From an uncultured Lachnospiraceae bacterium (lineage in GTDB: Bacteria > Bacillota > Clostridia > Lachnospirales > Lachnospiraceae), in NCBI GenBank assembly GCA_910586315.1, contig CAJUIP010000063.1, forward strand, positions 1 to 13,229: DNA of 13,229 nt. Direction: 5' to 3'. The translations under genes were made by a program, and so were the position numbers. Below, one piece after another: positions 6,729 to 13,139 of this stretch (its first letter is position 1; every line of letters begins with the position of its first letter). Below the pieces are notes generated by a model that had not been told where the DNA came from, did not search any database, and was given only the letters and a program-made list of their open reading frames with translations.

Positions 6729-7283
6729 ATGTCAGCATTACAAGCCCAGCAAGAACTCATTACCATGGAACAATACGAAAATCTCCCGGAGAATATAAGA
6801 GCGGAAGTATTTGAGGGCCAGATTTATTATATGGCCAGTCCGTCCCAGATTCATCAGACAATTCTCACGGAGCTACTCGTCTCTATCCGCTCTTATTTCA
6901 AAAAAAAAGGCGGCAACTGCCAAGTATTTCCGGCCCCATTCGATGTAAAACTTTCTGACCACCCTCTTACTCTTGTCCAACCTGATATCATGATTGTCTG
7001 TGATAAGGATAAACTAGACGGAAAGCGATGTAATGGAGCCCCGGATTTTGTCATCGAGATCATATCTCCCAGTAACCCGTCAGATGATTATATCCGCAAG
7101 CTATATTATTATAAAAACTATGGCGTTCGGGAGTATTGGATTGTTGACCCAAGGAGCCAGACAACCCTTGTGTACTTCTTTGAGCAAGATTCTTTTAATG
7201 TCCGGCAGTATTCTTTTCAGGACAAAATCAAAGTCAATATCTATGATGATCTATGGATTGACTTTGCGGAGCTGGAGCTGTGA
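6729..7283 (+). CDS. Uma2-family (DUF820) PD-(D/E)XK endonuclease
   Basis: The 184-residue protein is full length for the Uma2 family, which has a restriction-endonuclease-like fold of poorly known biological role. Visible family motifs are MTMEQYENLPE-like residues 12-21, RAEVFEGQIYYMASPS (24-39), QPDIMIV (D86), PDFVIEIISPSN (E110) and KLYYYKNYGVREYWIVDP (124-141). D86 and E110 are the likely catalytic acids. The start has an AAAGGAG site 7 bases upstream. It is the second gene after a ribbon-helix-helix-type gene, an arrangement that recalls a toxin-antitoxin or self-regulated pair, although no toxicity is known from sequence. Since the partner is frameshifted, the nuclease gene may now be unregulated or silent. 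The gene lies inside the inverted-repeat-bounded segment. Confidence 0.85.
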   Translation: MSALQAQQELITMEQYENLPENIRAEVFEGQIYYMASPSQIHQTILTELLVSIRSYFKKKGGNCQVFPAPFDVKLSDHPLTLVQPDIMIVCDKDKLDGKRCNGAPDFVIEIISPSNPSDDYIRKLYYYKNYGVREYWIVDPRSQTTLVYFFEQDSFNVRQYSFQDKIKVNIYDDLWIDFAELEL

Positions 7284-7359
7284 TTCTCTTCTGTATGGCC
7301 TTTGGGACTATTCCGGGGGATCTATGGCTGGCAGAAGGCTCTGTATTGGCCCTTTTCTC

Positions 7360-7393
7360 CTATCTCCAACCGTACAACTACGGCTGGAGATAG
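7360..7393 (+). terminator. Hairpin downstream of the Uma2 gene
   Basis: CTATCTCCA pairs with TGGAGATAG and, inside that, CCGTA pairs with TACGG around a CAAC loop, with a single A/C mismatch between the two stems. A-rich then T-rich sequence (TTATATTTTTT) follows. The stem is strong, but the T run starts about a dozen bases after it, so this is a likely rather than certain terminator. Confidence 0.6.
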
Positions 7394-7444
7394 AAAAAAT
7401 TATATTTTTTCACTTATCTGCTTGACAGAGAGCAGTTCAAAAAC

Positions 7445-7459
7445 TCATTTTGCAACAGC
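7445..7459 (-). mobile_element. Right end of the putative inverted-repeat-bounded element
   Basis: TCATTTTGCAACAGC is the reverse complement of the left end at 6134-6148 with one mismatch; the match to related ends elsewhere extends to GGGC (to 7462). It lies 22 bases from the 3' end of glnN, so the element fills the glnN-lysozyme spacer. Confidence 0.5.
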
Positions 7460-7483
7460 CCCATCCCTTCTTAACCCTATACC

Positions 7484-9601
7484 TTATACCTCAAAAATCA
7501 AATCTCCATAGCTGGGAAACGGCCAATATTCCTTATCCACAATCATCTCAAGCTGATCCGCAGCGCTCCGCAGGCGGTTCATAGCCGGAATAATCTCATC
7601 ATAATAAAAATGCGCCCGTTTTTCCATATCACTGATTTTTCCGCTTGTCTCCAGCTTATCCTGAATTTCAGCCGCCGCTGTCTTCATATCAGAAAGCAAA
7701 TCCGAGGTCTCCATTAAAAGCTCTGTCTGCGCGCTCACATCCGCATCCGCACAGGCCGCCTTTACCGCGTTCAGGGACTGCGCCAGAACTGTGGTATACT
7801 TGATTACAGCCGGAATGATCTGCTTTCCCGCCATATCCAACATGGTTTTTGCCTCAATATTCACAGATTTTGCATATGCCTCATATTCAATTTCCGCCCT
7901 TGCTTCCAGCTCGGTCCTTGTGTATACCCCAAAGTCGCCAAACAGCTTAACCGCTTTTTCCGTCACGAGGGATGGGATGGAATCCACCATACATTTTAAA
8001 TTGGGAAGGCCTCTGCGGGCGGCCTCCTCCACCCAGGCATCCGTATATCCATTTCCATTAAAAATGATCCTCTTATGGTCCATAAACAGCTTTTTAATCA
8101 GGTCATGGACGGCTGCCGGGAAATCATCGGCCTTTTCCAGAATATCAGCTGCCTCCTTAAACGCTTCTGCCACAATCGTATTCAATACCACGTTGGCGGA
8201 CGCAATGGAATCAGAGGAGCCAACCATACGAAATTCAAATTTATTGCTTGTAAATGCAAAGGGGGAAGTACGGTTTCGGTCTGTGGCATCCTTATCAAAA
8301 TCAGGAAGCGTCGTCACGCCTGTCTTTAAGATTCCCCCTGCTTTGGAATGCGTGGCGGAACCGGTACTGCAAAGCTGCTCAATCACATCCTCGAGCTGTT
8401 CCCCGACAAAAATGGAGATGATAGCCGGCGGGGCTTCCTGGGCTCCGAGCCGGTAATCATTGCCCGGAACGGCAGCGGACTGGCGAAGCAGATCCGCATG
8501 CACATCCACAGCTTTCATGATGCAGGCCAATACCAGTAAAAACTGAATATTTTCATGGGGCGTCACACCTGGTTCTAACATGTTTACTCCCGTATCGGAA
8601 GTCAGGGACCAGTTGTTATGTTTCCCGGAACCATTGACACCCTGAAACGGCTTTTCATGAAGAAGGCAGGCAAGGCCATGACGCCCCGCAACCTTCTTCA
8701 TGGTCTCCATCACAAGCTGATTATGGTCAACGGCCAGATTTACCTTTGTATAAATCGTAGCCAGTTCATGCTGTGCCGGGGCCGCCTCATTATGCTGGGT
8801 CTTTGCAGAAACACCCAGCTTCCAGAGCTCCTCGTTGAGCTCCTTCATATAGGCGCCAATCCGCTCGCGGATGGCCCCGTAATAATGATCGTCCATTTCC
8901 TGGCCCTTGGGAGGCATGGCGCCAAACAAAGTACGGCCCGTATAGAGCAAATCTTTTCTCTGTAAATATTTTTCTCTGTCCACCAGAAAATATTCCTGCT
9001 CCGGTCCCACAGACGGAATCACCCGTTTCACACTGGTATTTCCAAACAGATGAAAAATTCTCACGGCCTCTTTATCGATGACTTCCATGGAACGCAAGAG
9101 GGGCGTCTTTTTATCCAGGGCCTCGCCGCCATAGGAGCAGAACGCGGTGGGGATACAGAGCGTCACGCCTGTAGCGTCCTTCTTTAAAAACGCAGGGGAA
9201 GTGCAGTCCCATGCCGTATATCCGCGAGCCTCAAACGTGGCACGAAGTCCGCCGGAGGGGAAGGAGGAGCCATCCGCCTCGCCCTTAATTAATTCCTTTC
9301 CCGACAAATCCATCAAAACCTTTCCGGCTTCGTTCGGTCTTCCGATGAAAGAATCGTGCTTTTCCGCAGTGACTCCTGTCAGCGGCTGAAACCAGTGGGT
9401 ATAATGTGTCGCGCCATTATCCACCGCCCATTCCTTCATGGCATGGGCCACCACGTCTGCGATGGAAGGATCCAGCTCATTTCCGTCCTCAATGGTCTGT
9501 TTCAGTTTTTCGTATACGCTTTTCGGAAGACGTTCTTTCATCACCGTTTCATTGAATACATTCTCTCCAAAGATCTCTGCCACATGGATGGCTTCGCTCA
9601 T
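7484..9601 (-). CDS. glnN: Type III glutamine synthetase
   Basis: This 705-residue enzyme makes glutamine from glutamate, ammonia and ATP in the cytoplasm. Its length fits the GSIII class (about 700 residues), far longer than GSI (about 450). Family motifs seen include LRATFEARGYTAWD (119-132), SVGPEQEYFLVD (197-208), QHNEAAPAQHELATIY (269-284), NGSGKHNNWS (323-332) and the NRTSPFAFTSNKFEFR stretch. The ribosome site GGGGAGG lies about 8 bases before ATG 9601. It is transcribed in the same direction as fba and thrC but is separated from fba by a 101-bp palindromic repeat, so it is probably its own transcription unit. No clear promoter or nitrogen-control site is seen. The stop is followed by no good terminator before the element end at 7459. 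Confidence 0.95.
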   Translation of the reverse strand: MSEAIHVAEIFGENVFNETVMKERLPKSVYEKLKQTIEDGNELDPSIADVVAHAMKEWAVDNGATHYTHWFQPLTGVTAEKHDSFIGRPNEAGKVLMDLSGKELIKGEADGSSFPSGGLRATFEARGYTAWDCTSPAFLKKDATGVTLCIPTAFCSYGGEALDKKTPLLRSMEVIDKEAVRIFHLFGNTSVKRVIPSVGPEQEYFLVDREKYLQRKDLLYTGRTLFGAMPPKGQEMDDHYYGAIRERIGAYMKELNEELWKLGVSAKTQHNEAAPAQHELATIYTKVNLAVDHNQLVMETMKKVAGRHGLACLLHEKPFQGVNGSGKHNNWSLTSDTGVNMLEPGVTPHENIQFLLVLACIMKAVDVHADLLRQSAAVPGNDYRLGAQEAPPAIISIFVGEQLEDVIEQLCSTGSATHSKAGGILKTGVTTLPDFDKDATDRNRTSPFAFTSNKFEFRMVGSSDSIASANVVLNTIVAEAFKEAADILEKADDFPAAVHDLIKKLFMDHKRIIFNGNGYTDAWVEEAARRGLPNLKCMVDSIPSLVTEKAVKLFGDFGVYTRTELEARAEIEYEAYAKSVNIEAKTMLDMAGKQIIPAVIKYTTVLAQSLNAVKAACADADVSAQTELLMETSDLLSDMKTAAAEIQDKLETSGKISDMEKRAHFYYDEIIPAMNRLRSAADQLEMIVDKEYWPFPSYGDLIFEV

Positions 9602-9630
9602 AAACGTTTCCTCCCCTTTCTGATTTTAAA

Positions 9631-9731
9631 AAGGGCTGTCACAAAAATCAGCAATTCTGCAATATGCATCCAATATCTGAAAGTATTGATACTATATATT
9701 GCAGAAATCTGCTGTTTTGCGACAGTCCCTT
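9631..9731. mobile_element. 101-bp MITE-like palindrome
   Basis: The left arm (9631-9665, beginning AAGGGCTGTCACAAAA) and right arm (9696-9731, ending TTTTGCGACAGTCCCTT) are near-complete inverted repeats of about 35 bases, including matching TTCTGCAATAT segments. A further CAATA/TATTG stem lies in the loop (9671-9688). It has no coding capacity. The end sequence resembles the other transposon-like ends in this window, so it is probably a non-autonomous miniature element mobilised by a related transposase. In RNA it would form a long hairpin between fba and glnN and could end or attenuate read-through. Confidence 0.7.
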
Positions 9732-9751
9732 CATTTTCGTATCCGTTCAAA

Positions 9752-9776
9752 CCCTGCATTTTCACAAGGCGCAGGG
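9752..9776 (-). terminator. Weak candidate terminator after fba
   Basis: On the minus strand CCCTGC and GCAGGG form a 6-bp stem with a 13-base loop, followed by only TTTG. It begins 15 bases after the fba stop codon. The palindrome just downstream may contribute more to ending the transcript. Confidence 0.3.
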
Positions 9777-9790
9777 CCGGACTCTTCCTC

Positions 9791-10657
9791 TTATTCTGCC
9801 TTTCCTACGGAACCGAACAGCTCCATCTTGGCTTTTACAGTCTCTTTAATTGCAGCCGCGCCCGGAGCAAGAAGTTTTCTCGGATCAAATCCTTTTCCTT
9901 CCAGATCCTTTCCTGCTTCAATATACTTTCTTGTCGCATCCGCAAAAGAAAGCTGGCACTCTGTATTTACATTAATCTTTGCAACGCCAAGGGAGATTGC
10001 TTTCTTAATCATATCCTCCGGAATACCGGTGCCGCCATGAAGAACCAGAGGCATATCGCCTACTTTTTCCTTAACAGCCGCCAGAGTCTCAAAGCTTAAG
10101 CCCTTCCAGTTTGCCGGATATTTTCCATGGATATTGCCGATACCTGCTGCCAGCATATCAACGCCAAGGTCGGCAATCATCTTGCACTCATCCGGATCCG
10201 CGCATTCGCCCATACCTATAACGCCGTCTTCCTCGCCGCCGATAGCGCCTACCTCTGCTTCCAGGGACATTCCTTTTTCACGGCAGATTTTAATCAATTC
10301 TTTTGTCTTTTCCACATTCTCCTCAATCGGATAATGGGAACCGTCGAACATGATAGAAGAGAATCCAGCCTCAATGCACTTTAAACAGCCTTCATAACTG
10401 CCATGGTCCAGATGCAGGGCAACCGGAACTGTAATCTTTAACTCTTCCAGCATTCCGTTTACCATACCTACAACTGTCTTATAGCCGGTCATGTATTTTC
10501 CTGCGCCCTCGGATACGCCAAGAATTACCGGGGATCTCAGCTCCTCAGCAGTCTGAAGAATTGCTTTTGTCCATTCCAGGTTATTAATATTGAAGTGACC
10601 TACTGCATACTTGCCTTCTCTTGCTTTTTCAAGCATTTCTTTTGCTGTTACCAACAT
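9791..10657 (-). CDS. fba: Class II fructose-1,6-bisphosphate aldolase
   Basis: This 288-residue zinc enzyme splits fructose 1,6-bisphosphate into dihydroxyacetone phosphate and glyceraldehyde 3-phosphate in glycolysis, and runs the reverse in gluconeogenesis. Class II hallmarks are LHLDHG (catalytic D84, zinc ligand H85), SLEAEVG (131-137), GIGNIHGKY (H177), LHGGTG (H207) and KINVNTE (228-233). The length is normal. The related tagatose-bisphosphate and ketose-bisphosphate aldolases share this fold, but the sequence reads as the FBP type common in Clostridia, and no sugar-catabolism genes are adjacent. The ribosome site GGGAGG lies 9 bases before ATG 10657. It follows thrC by 100 bases in the same direction, with its own likely promoter in the gap. 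Confidence 0.92.
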   Translation of the reverse strand: MLVTAKEMLEKAREGKYAVGHFNINNLEWTKAILQTAEELRSPVILGVSEGAGKYMTGYKTVVGMVNGMLEELKITVPVALHLDHGSYEGCLKCIEAGFSSIMFDGSHYPIEENVEKTKELIKICREKGMSLEAEVGAIGGEEDGVIGMGECADPDECKMIADLGVDMLAAGIGNIHGKYPANWKGLSFETLAAVKEKVGDMPLVLHGGTGIPEDMIKKAISLGVAKINVNTECQLSFADATRKYIEAGKDLEGKGFDPRKLLAPGAAAIKETVKAKMELFGSVGKAE

Positions 10658-10749
10658 AATTTTGGACCTCCCATTTGCACTTATTTTTGCATTTGTTTCC
10701 CGCTCCCTTAAATGAACAGGAACTGCAAACCTTGCTTCTCTGTTCTTTA

Positions 10750-10755
10750 ATTATA
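10750..10755 (-). promoter_or_regulatory. Likely -10 box of the fba promoter
   Basis: TATAAT on the minus strand begins just beyond the thrC stop codon. The region 16-18 bases upstream (TTTTCA / TTTCAA) is a poor -35 and lies inside the end of thrC. The fba leader would be about 85 bases. Confidence 0.4.
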
Positions 10756-10757
10756 CC

Positions 10758-12254
10758 TTATTTCTCCGGTTTTGAAAAGGTTGATTTCACAGTTTCCTTC
10801 ATTTCTTCCGGCCTGCACTGGAGGTTATGGAGAATCTGGGCGTTTCGTATCTCCTCAATCGCGGATGGAATCTTCACTCCTGACAGTTCCTCCATCTTTT
10901 CGATCAGCTCGAACTCATCCAAGCTCCCGTCCGCCCCTGTAACCGCCTCCATGACGCTCCTGGAAAACTTATAGGGACTTGCTGTGGAGGCCAGAATAGT
11001 CTTCCTCCCATCTCCGGTTTCGTCTTTATACTTTTCATATACAGCGGCGGCCACACCTGTATGGGGATCCACGAGGTATCCTGACTCTTCATATATTTTT
11101 TTTATCTCAGCGGCGTTTGTTTCCATCCCGGCATACCCGGCCCAGAAGTCCTCCATAAACGCCTGCATTTCAGGAGTGATTTCATATCTGCCCTCTTTGG
11201 AAAGGCTGTCCATCAGGGCTTTCGTCTTTTCTGCATCACTTCCACAGCTTAAATACAGAAGCCGCTCCAGATTGCTGGAAACAAGAATGTCCATCGACGG
11301 GGATGTAGTCAGAATGAATTCACGGTTTCTATTGTATTCTCCCGTATGGAAAAAATCATACAGTACCTTATTGTCATTGGAAGCGCAAATCAGCCTTCCG
11401 AAAGGAATTCCCATCTGCTTTGCAAAATATGCAGCCAGAATATTTCCAAAGTTTCCTGTGGGAACCGCAACATTGACCGTTTCCCCCTTCCCAATTTCTC
11501 CTGCCGCGTAAAGTTTCGCATATGCGTACACGTAATATACAATCTGCGGAACCAGACGGCCGATATTGATAGAATTGGCTGAGGATAGCTGAAATCCCAT
11601 CTCGTCCAGTTCTTTTTCAAATTCCCTGTCCCCGAAAATCTTTTTAACCCCGGTCTGGGCATCGTCAAAGTTTCCGCTGATTCCCACCACGGAAACATTG
11701 GCGCCCTTTTGGGTCAGCATCTGCAGCTCCTGCACCCGGCTCACGCCGCCTTTCGGATAAAATACCACAATTCTGGTGCCGGGGACATCTGCAAAGCCGG
11801 CCATGGCAGCCTTCCCCGTATCACCGGATGTCGCCGTCAGAATCACGATTTCATTGCTCACATGATTCTTCTTTGCGGCTGTAATCATCAAATACGGAAG
11901 AATCGACAGCGCCATATCTTTAAAAGCAATGGTCTTTCCATGGAACAGCTCCAGGAAATACACGCCGCAGGCCTTTTTTACGGGAGCAATTTCCTTTGTG
12001 TCAAATTTGTCATCGTAGGCACGGGCAATGCAGCCCTTTAATTCCTCCTCTGTAAAATCTGTAAGAAACTGCTTCATCACCGCATACGCAGTCTCCTGAT
12101 ATGTCATCTCTGCCAGCTCCTCTATTGTCACATCAAGAGCCGGTATCCTCTCCGGGACAAATAAGCCGCCGTCAGAGGCCAGTCCCTTTAAAACTGCCCA
12201 GGAGGCTGTCACCTTACACTCCCCGCCCCGGGTACTACCATATAACAGTTCCAT
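10758..12254 (-). CDS. thrC: Threonine synthase
   Basis: This 498-residue PLP enzyme converts O-phosphohomoserine to threonine, the last step of the threonine pathway. The signature is HGKTIAFKDMALS (105-117) with the PLP lysine at K112. TATSGDTGKAA (140-150) is typical of the family, and AVPTGNFGNILAAY is the likely phosphate-binding loop. The N terminus (YGSTRG, ASDGGLFVPE) is the usual one for the long, two-domain threonine synthases. The ribosome site AAAGGA lies about 6 bases before ATG 12254. A TATACT (12306-12311, minus) may be its -10 but has no -35. It overlaps the strong plus-strand promoter at 12312-12340, so the two divergent starts could interfere. No other threonine genes are in the window. 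Confidence 0.94.
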   Translation of the reverse strand: MELLYGSTRGGECKVTASWAVLKGLASDGGLFVPERIPALDVTIEELAEMTYQETAYAVMKQFLTDFTEEELKGCIARAYDDKFDTKEIAPVKKACGVYFLELFHGKTIAFKDMALSILPYLMITAAKKNHVSNEIVILTATSGDTGKAAMAGFADVPGTRIVVFYPKGGVSRVQELQMLTQKGANVSVVGISGNFDDAQTGVKKIFGDREFEKELDEMGFQLSSANSINIGRLVPQIVYYVYAYAKLYAAGEIGKGETVNVAVPTGNFGNILAAYFAKQMGIPFGRLICASNDNKVLYDFFHTGEYNRNREFILTTSPSMDILVSSNLERLLYLSCGSDAEKTKALMDSLSKEGRYEITPEMQAFMEDFWAGYAGMETNAAEIKKIYEESGYLVDPHTGVAAAVYEKYKDETGDGRKTILASTASPYKFSRSVMEAVTGADGSLDEFELIEKMEELSGVKIPSAIEEIRNAQILHNLQCRPEEMKETVKSTFSKPEK

Positions 12255-12311
12255 TCCGTTTCCTTTCTTTGTTCCTGCATCACAGGAAAATTTGATTCAT
12301 AAATAAGTATA

Positions 12312-12340
12312 TTGAAAAAGCTTTTTGCATATGTTATAAT
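12312..12340 (+). promoter_or_regulatory. Strong promoter of a short RNA
   Basis: TTGAAA (12312-12317), a 17-base spacer and TATAAT (12335-12340) preceded by TGT form a near-ideal housekeeping promoter with an extended -10. No protein gene follows on this strand; only a terminator hairpin about 45 bases beyond the expected start. This marks a non-coding RNA. Confidence 0.75.
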
Positions 12341-12346
12341 GCCAAT

Positions 12347-12430
12347 AGGCAAAAAGAAATCACAAGTCCATGTGGACAAGGAACAAATCTCTAAACCGTG
12401 TTGCCGCACAGTTTAGGGATTCTTCTTTTA
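12347..12430 (+). ncRNA. Candidate antisense regulatory RNA convergent to the 32-codon gene
   Basis: The predicted transcript starts near 12347 and ends at a 15-bp hairpin (12386-12421) with a CUUCUUUU tail, giving roughly 80 nucleotides. It contains a small GTCCA/TGGAC inverted repeat (12366-12377) but no ORF with a ribosome site. It points towards the minus-strand peptide gene at 12448-12546 and would overlap that mRNA's 3' end. In type I systems such as txpA/RatA or bsrG/SR4 of Bacillus, the antitoxin RNA overlaps the toxin mRNA 3' end in the same way. No sequence family is recognised. Confidence 0.6.
12386..12430. terminator. Terminator hairpin, probably two-way
   Basis: AATCTCTAAACCGTG (12386-12400) pairs with CACAGTTTAGGGATT (12407-12421), with one mismatch and one wobble, around a TTGCCG loop. 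TTCTTCTTTT follows on the plus strand, giving a good intrinsic terminator. On the minus strand the tail is TTTGTTCC, which is weaker but may still serve the peptide mRNA. Confidence 0.7.
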
Positions 12431-12447
12431 CAGTGGCAAAGCACCCA

Positions 12448-12546
12448 CTAGTCATTGCTCTTGTCGTCACTGTCTAACCATTTGATGATGTAGTGGCAAG
12501 CTACACCAGCCAAAACAGCAACCAAAAAAGAACTCACAGCTTCCAT
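12448..12546 (-). CDS. 32-residue hydrophobic peptide, putative type I toxin
   Basis: The ORF starts at ATG 12546 and ends at TAG 12450-12448. It encodes MEAVSS, a single hydrophobic segment (about residues 7-21: FLVAVLAGVACHYII), then KWLDSDDKSND, a charged, acidic tail. One membrane span followed by a KWLD-type tail is typical of small membrane peptides that I recall seeing in Firmicutes genomes; I cannot give a family name. The support beyond size is strong: its own extended -10 promoter, a hairpin covering the ribosome-site region, and a convergent short RNA. If it is a toxin it would act on the cytoplasmic membrane. A benign small membrane protein is the alternative. Confidence 0.65.
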   Translation of the reverse strand: MEAVSSFLVAVLAGVACHYIIKWLDSDDKSND

Positions 12547-12549
12547 GCA

Positions 12550-12575
12550 GACACCTACTCCCTGTTGCAGGTGTC
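12550..12575 (-). promoter_or_regulatory. Hairpin masking the ribosome site of the peptide gene
   Basis: GACACCT and AGGTGTC (a perfect 7-bp stem on the minus strand) flank a 12-base loop containing GGGAG. The only ribosome-site-like sequences, GGGAG in the loop and AGGTG in the 3' arm 5 bases before the ATG, are both within the hairpin. Such masking is a hallmark of type I toxin mRNAs. Confidence 0.6.
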
Positions 12576-12591
12576 GGTGAGCAATACATAA

Positions 12592-12600
12592 ATTATAGCA
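12592..12600 (-). promoter_or_regulatory. Extended -10 promoter of the peptide gene
   Basis: TGCTATAAT on the minus strand is a perfect extended -10. The -35 region is poor (TACAAA-like). Transcription would begin near 12585 and give a leader of about 40 bases. Confidence 0.6.
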
Positions 12601-12634
12601 TACGAGCCGATATTTTTTGTACGTTTATCTCAAA

Positions 12635-12673
12635 ATTTTGCACAATTTGCAAAATTCGTTATTTTGCACAATT
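12635..12673. repeat. 13-bp direct repeats upstream of the peptide promoter
   Basis: ATTTTGCACAATT occurs at 12635-12647 and again at 12661-12673, exactly 26 bases apart. The first copy is also part of a TTTTGCA/TGCAAAA inverted repeat (12636-12654). They lie about 50-90 bases upstream of the expected peptide mRNA start, where a regulator could bind, or they may simply be AT-rich upstream promoter sequence. Confidence 0.5.
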
Positions 12674-12712
12674 ATCAATTATGATTTTCCCTTCCCCTCG
12701 TAAAAAGTAACC

Positions 12713-12730
12713 TTTTGTGACAGCCCCTTA
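12713..12730 (-). repeat. Solo transposon-end-like sequence
   Basis: TTTTGTGACAGCCCCTTA is the reverse complement of the left arm of the 101-bp palindrome (AAGGGCTGTCACAAAA), with one extra G. No facing partner is seen close by, so it is a remnant or the edge of a larger old insertion between the peptide locus and feoA. Confidence 0.45.
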
Positions 12731-12890
12731 CTACATATGCCCTATTATGGTGTAATCTCCCGAACGGCCGCCGTGAGTGAATTCCGCTAACACCAGCAAA
12801 TTCATGAGTCTCACTCCCTGCCTGGTCCACGCACATTTTCCCGTCTCTGCTCATATCTCATTCATAAGCAACCTGCGAGCGAGTGATTTC

Positions 12891-13139
12891 ATGGTACTTC
12901 CATTATGTGATATAACTCCCGGCGAAACCGCCAAAATTATCTGCCTGGCCAATGAAGGACTTATGGCCGGGCGGCTCATGGACCTGGGCTTCGAACCAGG
13001 CGCCGTGATCTCCTGTGTTTTACAAAAAAGGAAAAAGAATATTGCCGCCTACCTGGTAAGAAACGCCGTCATAGCCTTGAGAAGGGAAGACAGCCGTCTG
13101 ATTATGGTCCAGGAGCTTCGCGGCGGGGTGCCGTCATGA
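12891..13139 (+). CDS. feoA: FeoA, ferrous iron transport accessory protein
   Basis: This small cytoplasmic SH3-like protein works with FeoB in ferrous iron uptake. The domain starts at MVLPLCDITPGETAKI and includes AGRLMDLGFEPGAVISCV and a C-terminal NAVIALRREDSRLIMV, all typical of FeoA. I chose the ATG at 12891 (82 residues), which matches the usual 75-85 residue size. An in-frame GTG at 12777 would add 38 residues with no family likeness and no ribosome site. The ribosome site before 12891 is weak (GAGTG, 6 bases upstream). Its stop codon overlaps the feoB start in ATGA, so the two are translationally coupled. No convincing promoter or iron-regulator box was found. Confidence 0.88.
   Translation: MVLPLCDITPGETAKIICLANEGLMAGRLMDLGFEPGAVISCVLQKRKKNIAAYLVRNAVIALRREDSRLIMVQELRGGVPS

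Noticed and set aside
9356..10099. 247-codon plus-strand reading frame across glnN 5' end, the palindrome and fba 3' end
   Set aside because: It runs antisense to two well-supported enzymes and has no ribosome site or family likeness.
12209..12409. 66-codon minus-strand reading frame overlapping thrC start
   Set aside because: It overlaps thrC out of frame, crosses the short-RNA promoter and terminator, and lacks a ribosome site.
12668..12684. Fur-box-like sequence (CATAAT-T-GATAAT on the minus strand)
   Set aside because: Only two loose hexamers match, it is more than 200 bases from feoA, and AT-rich DNA makes this easy by chance.
12777..12890. 38-residue N-terminal extension of FeoA
   Set aside because: No ribosome site before the GTG, no family likeness, and the FeoA domain is complete from 12891.
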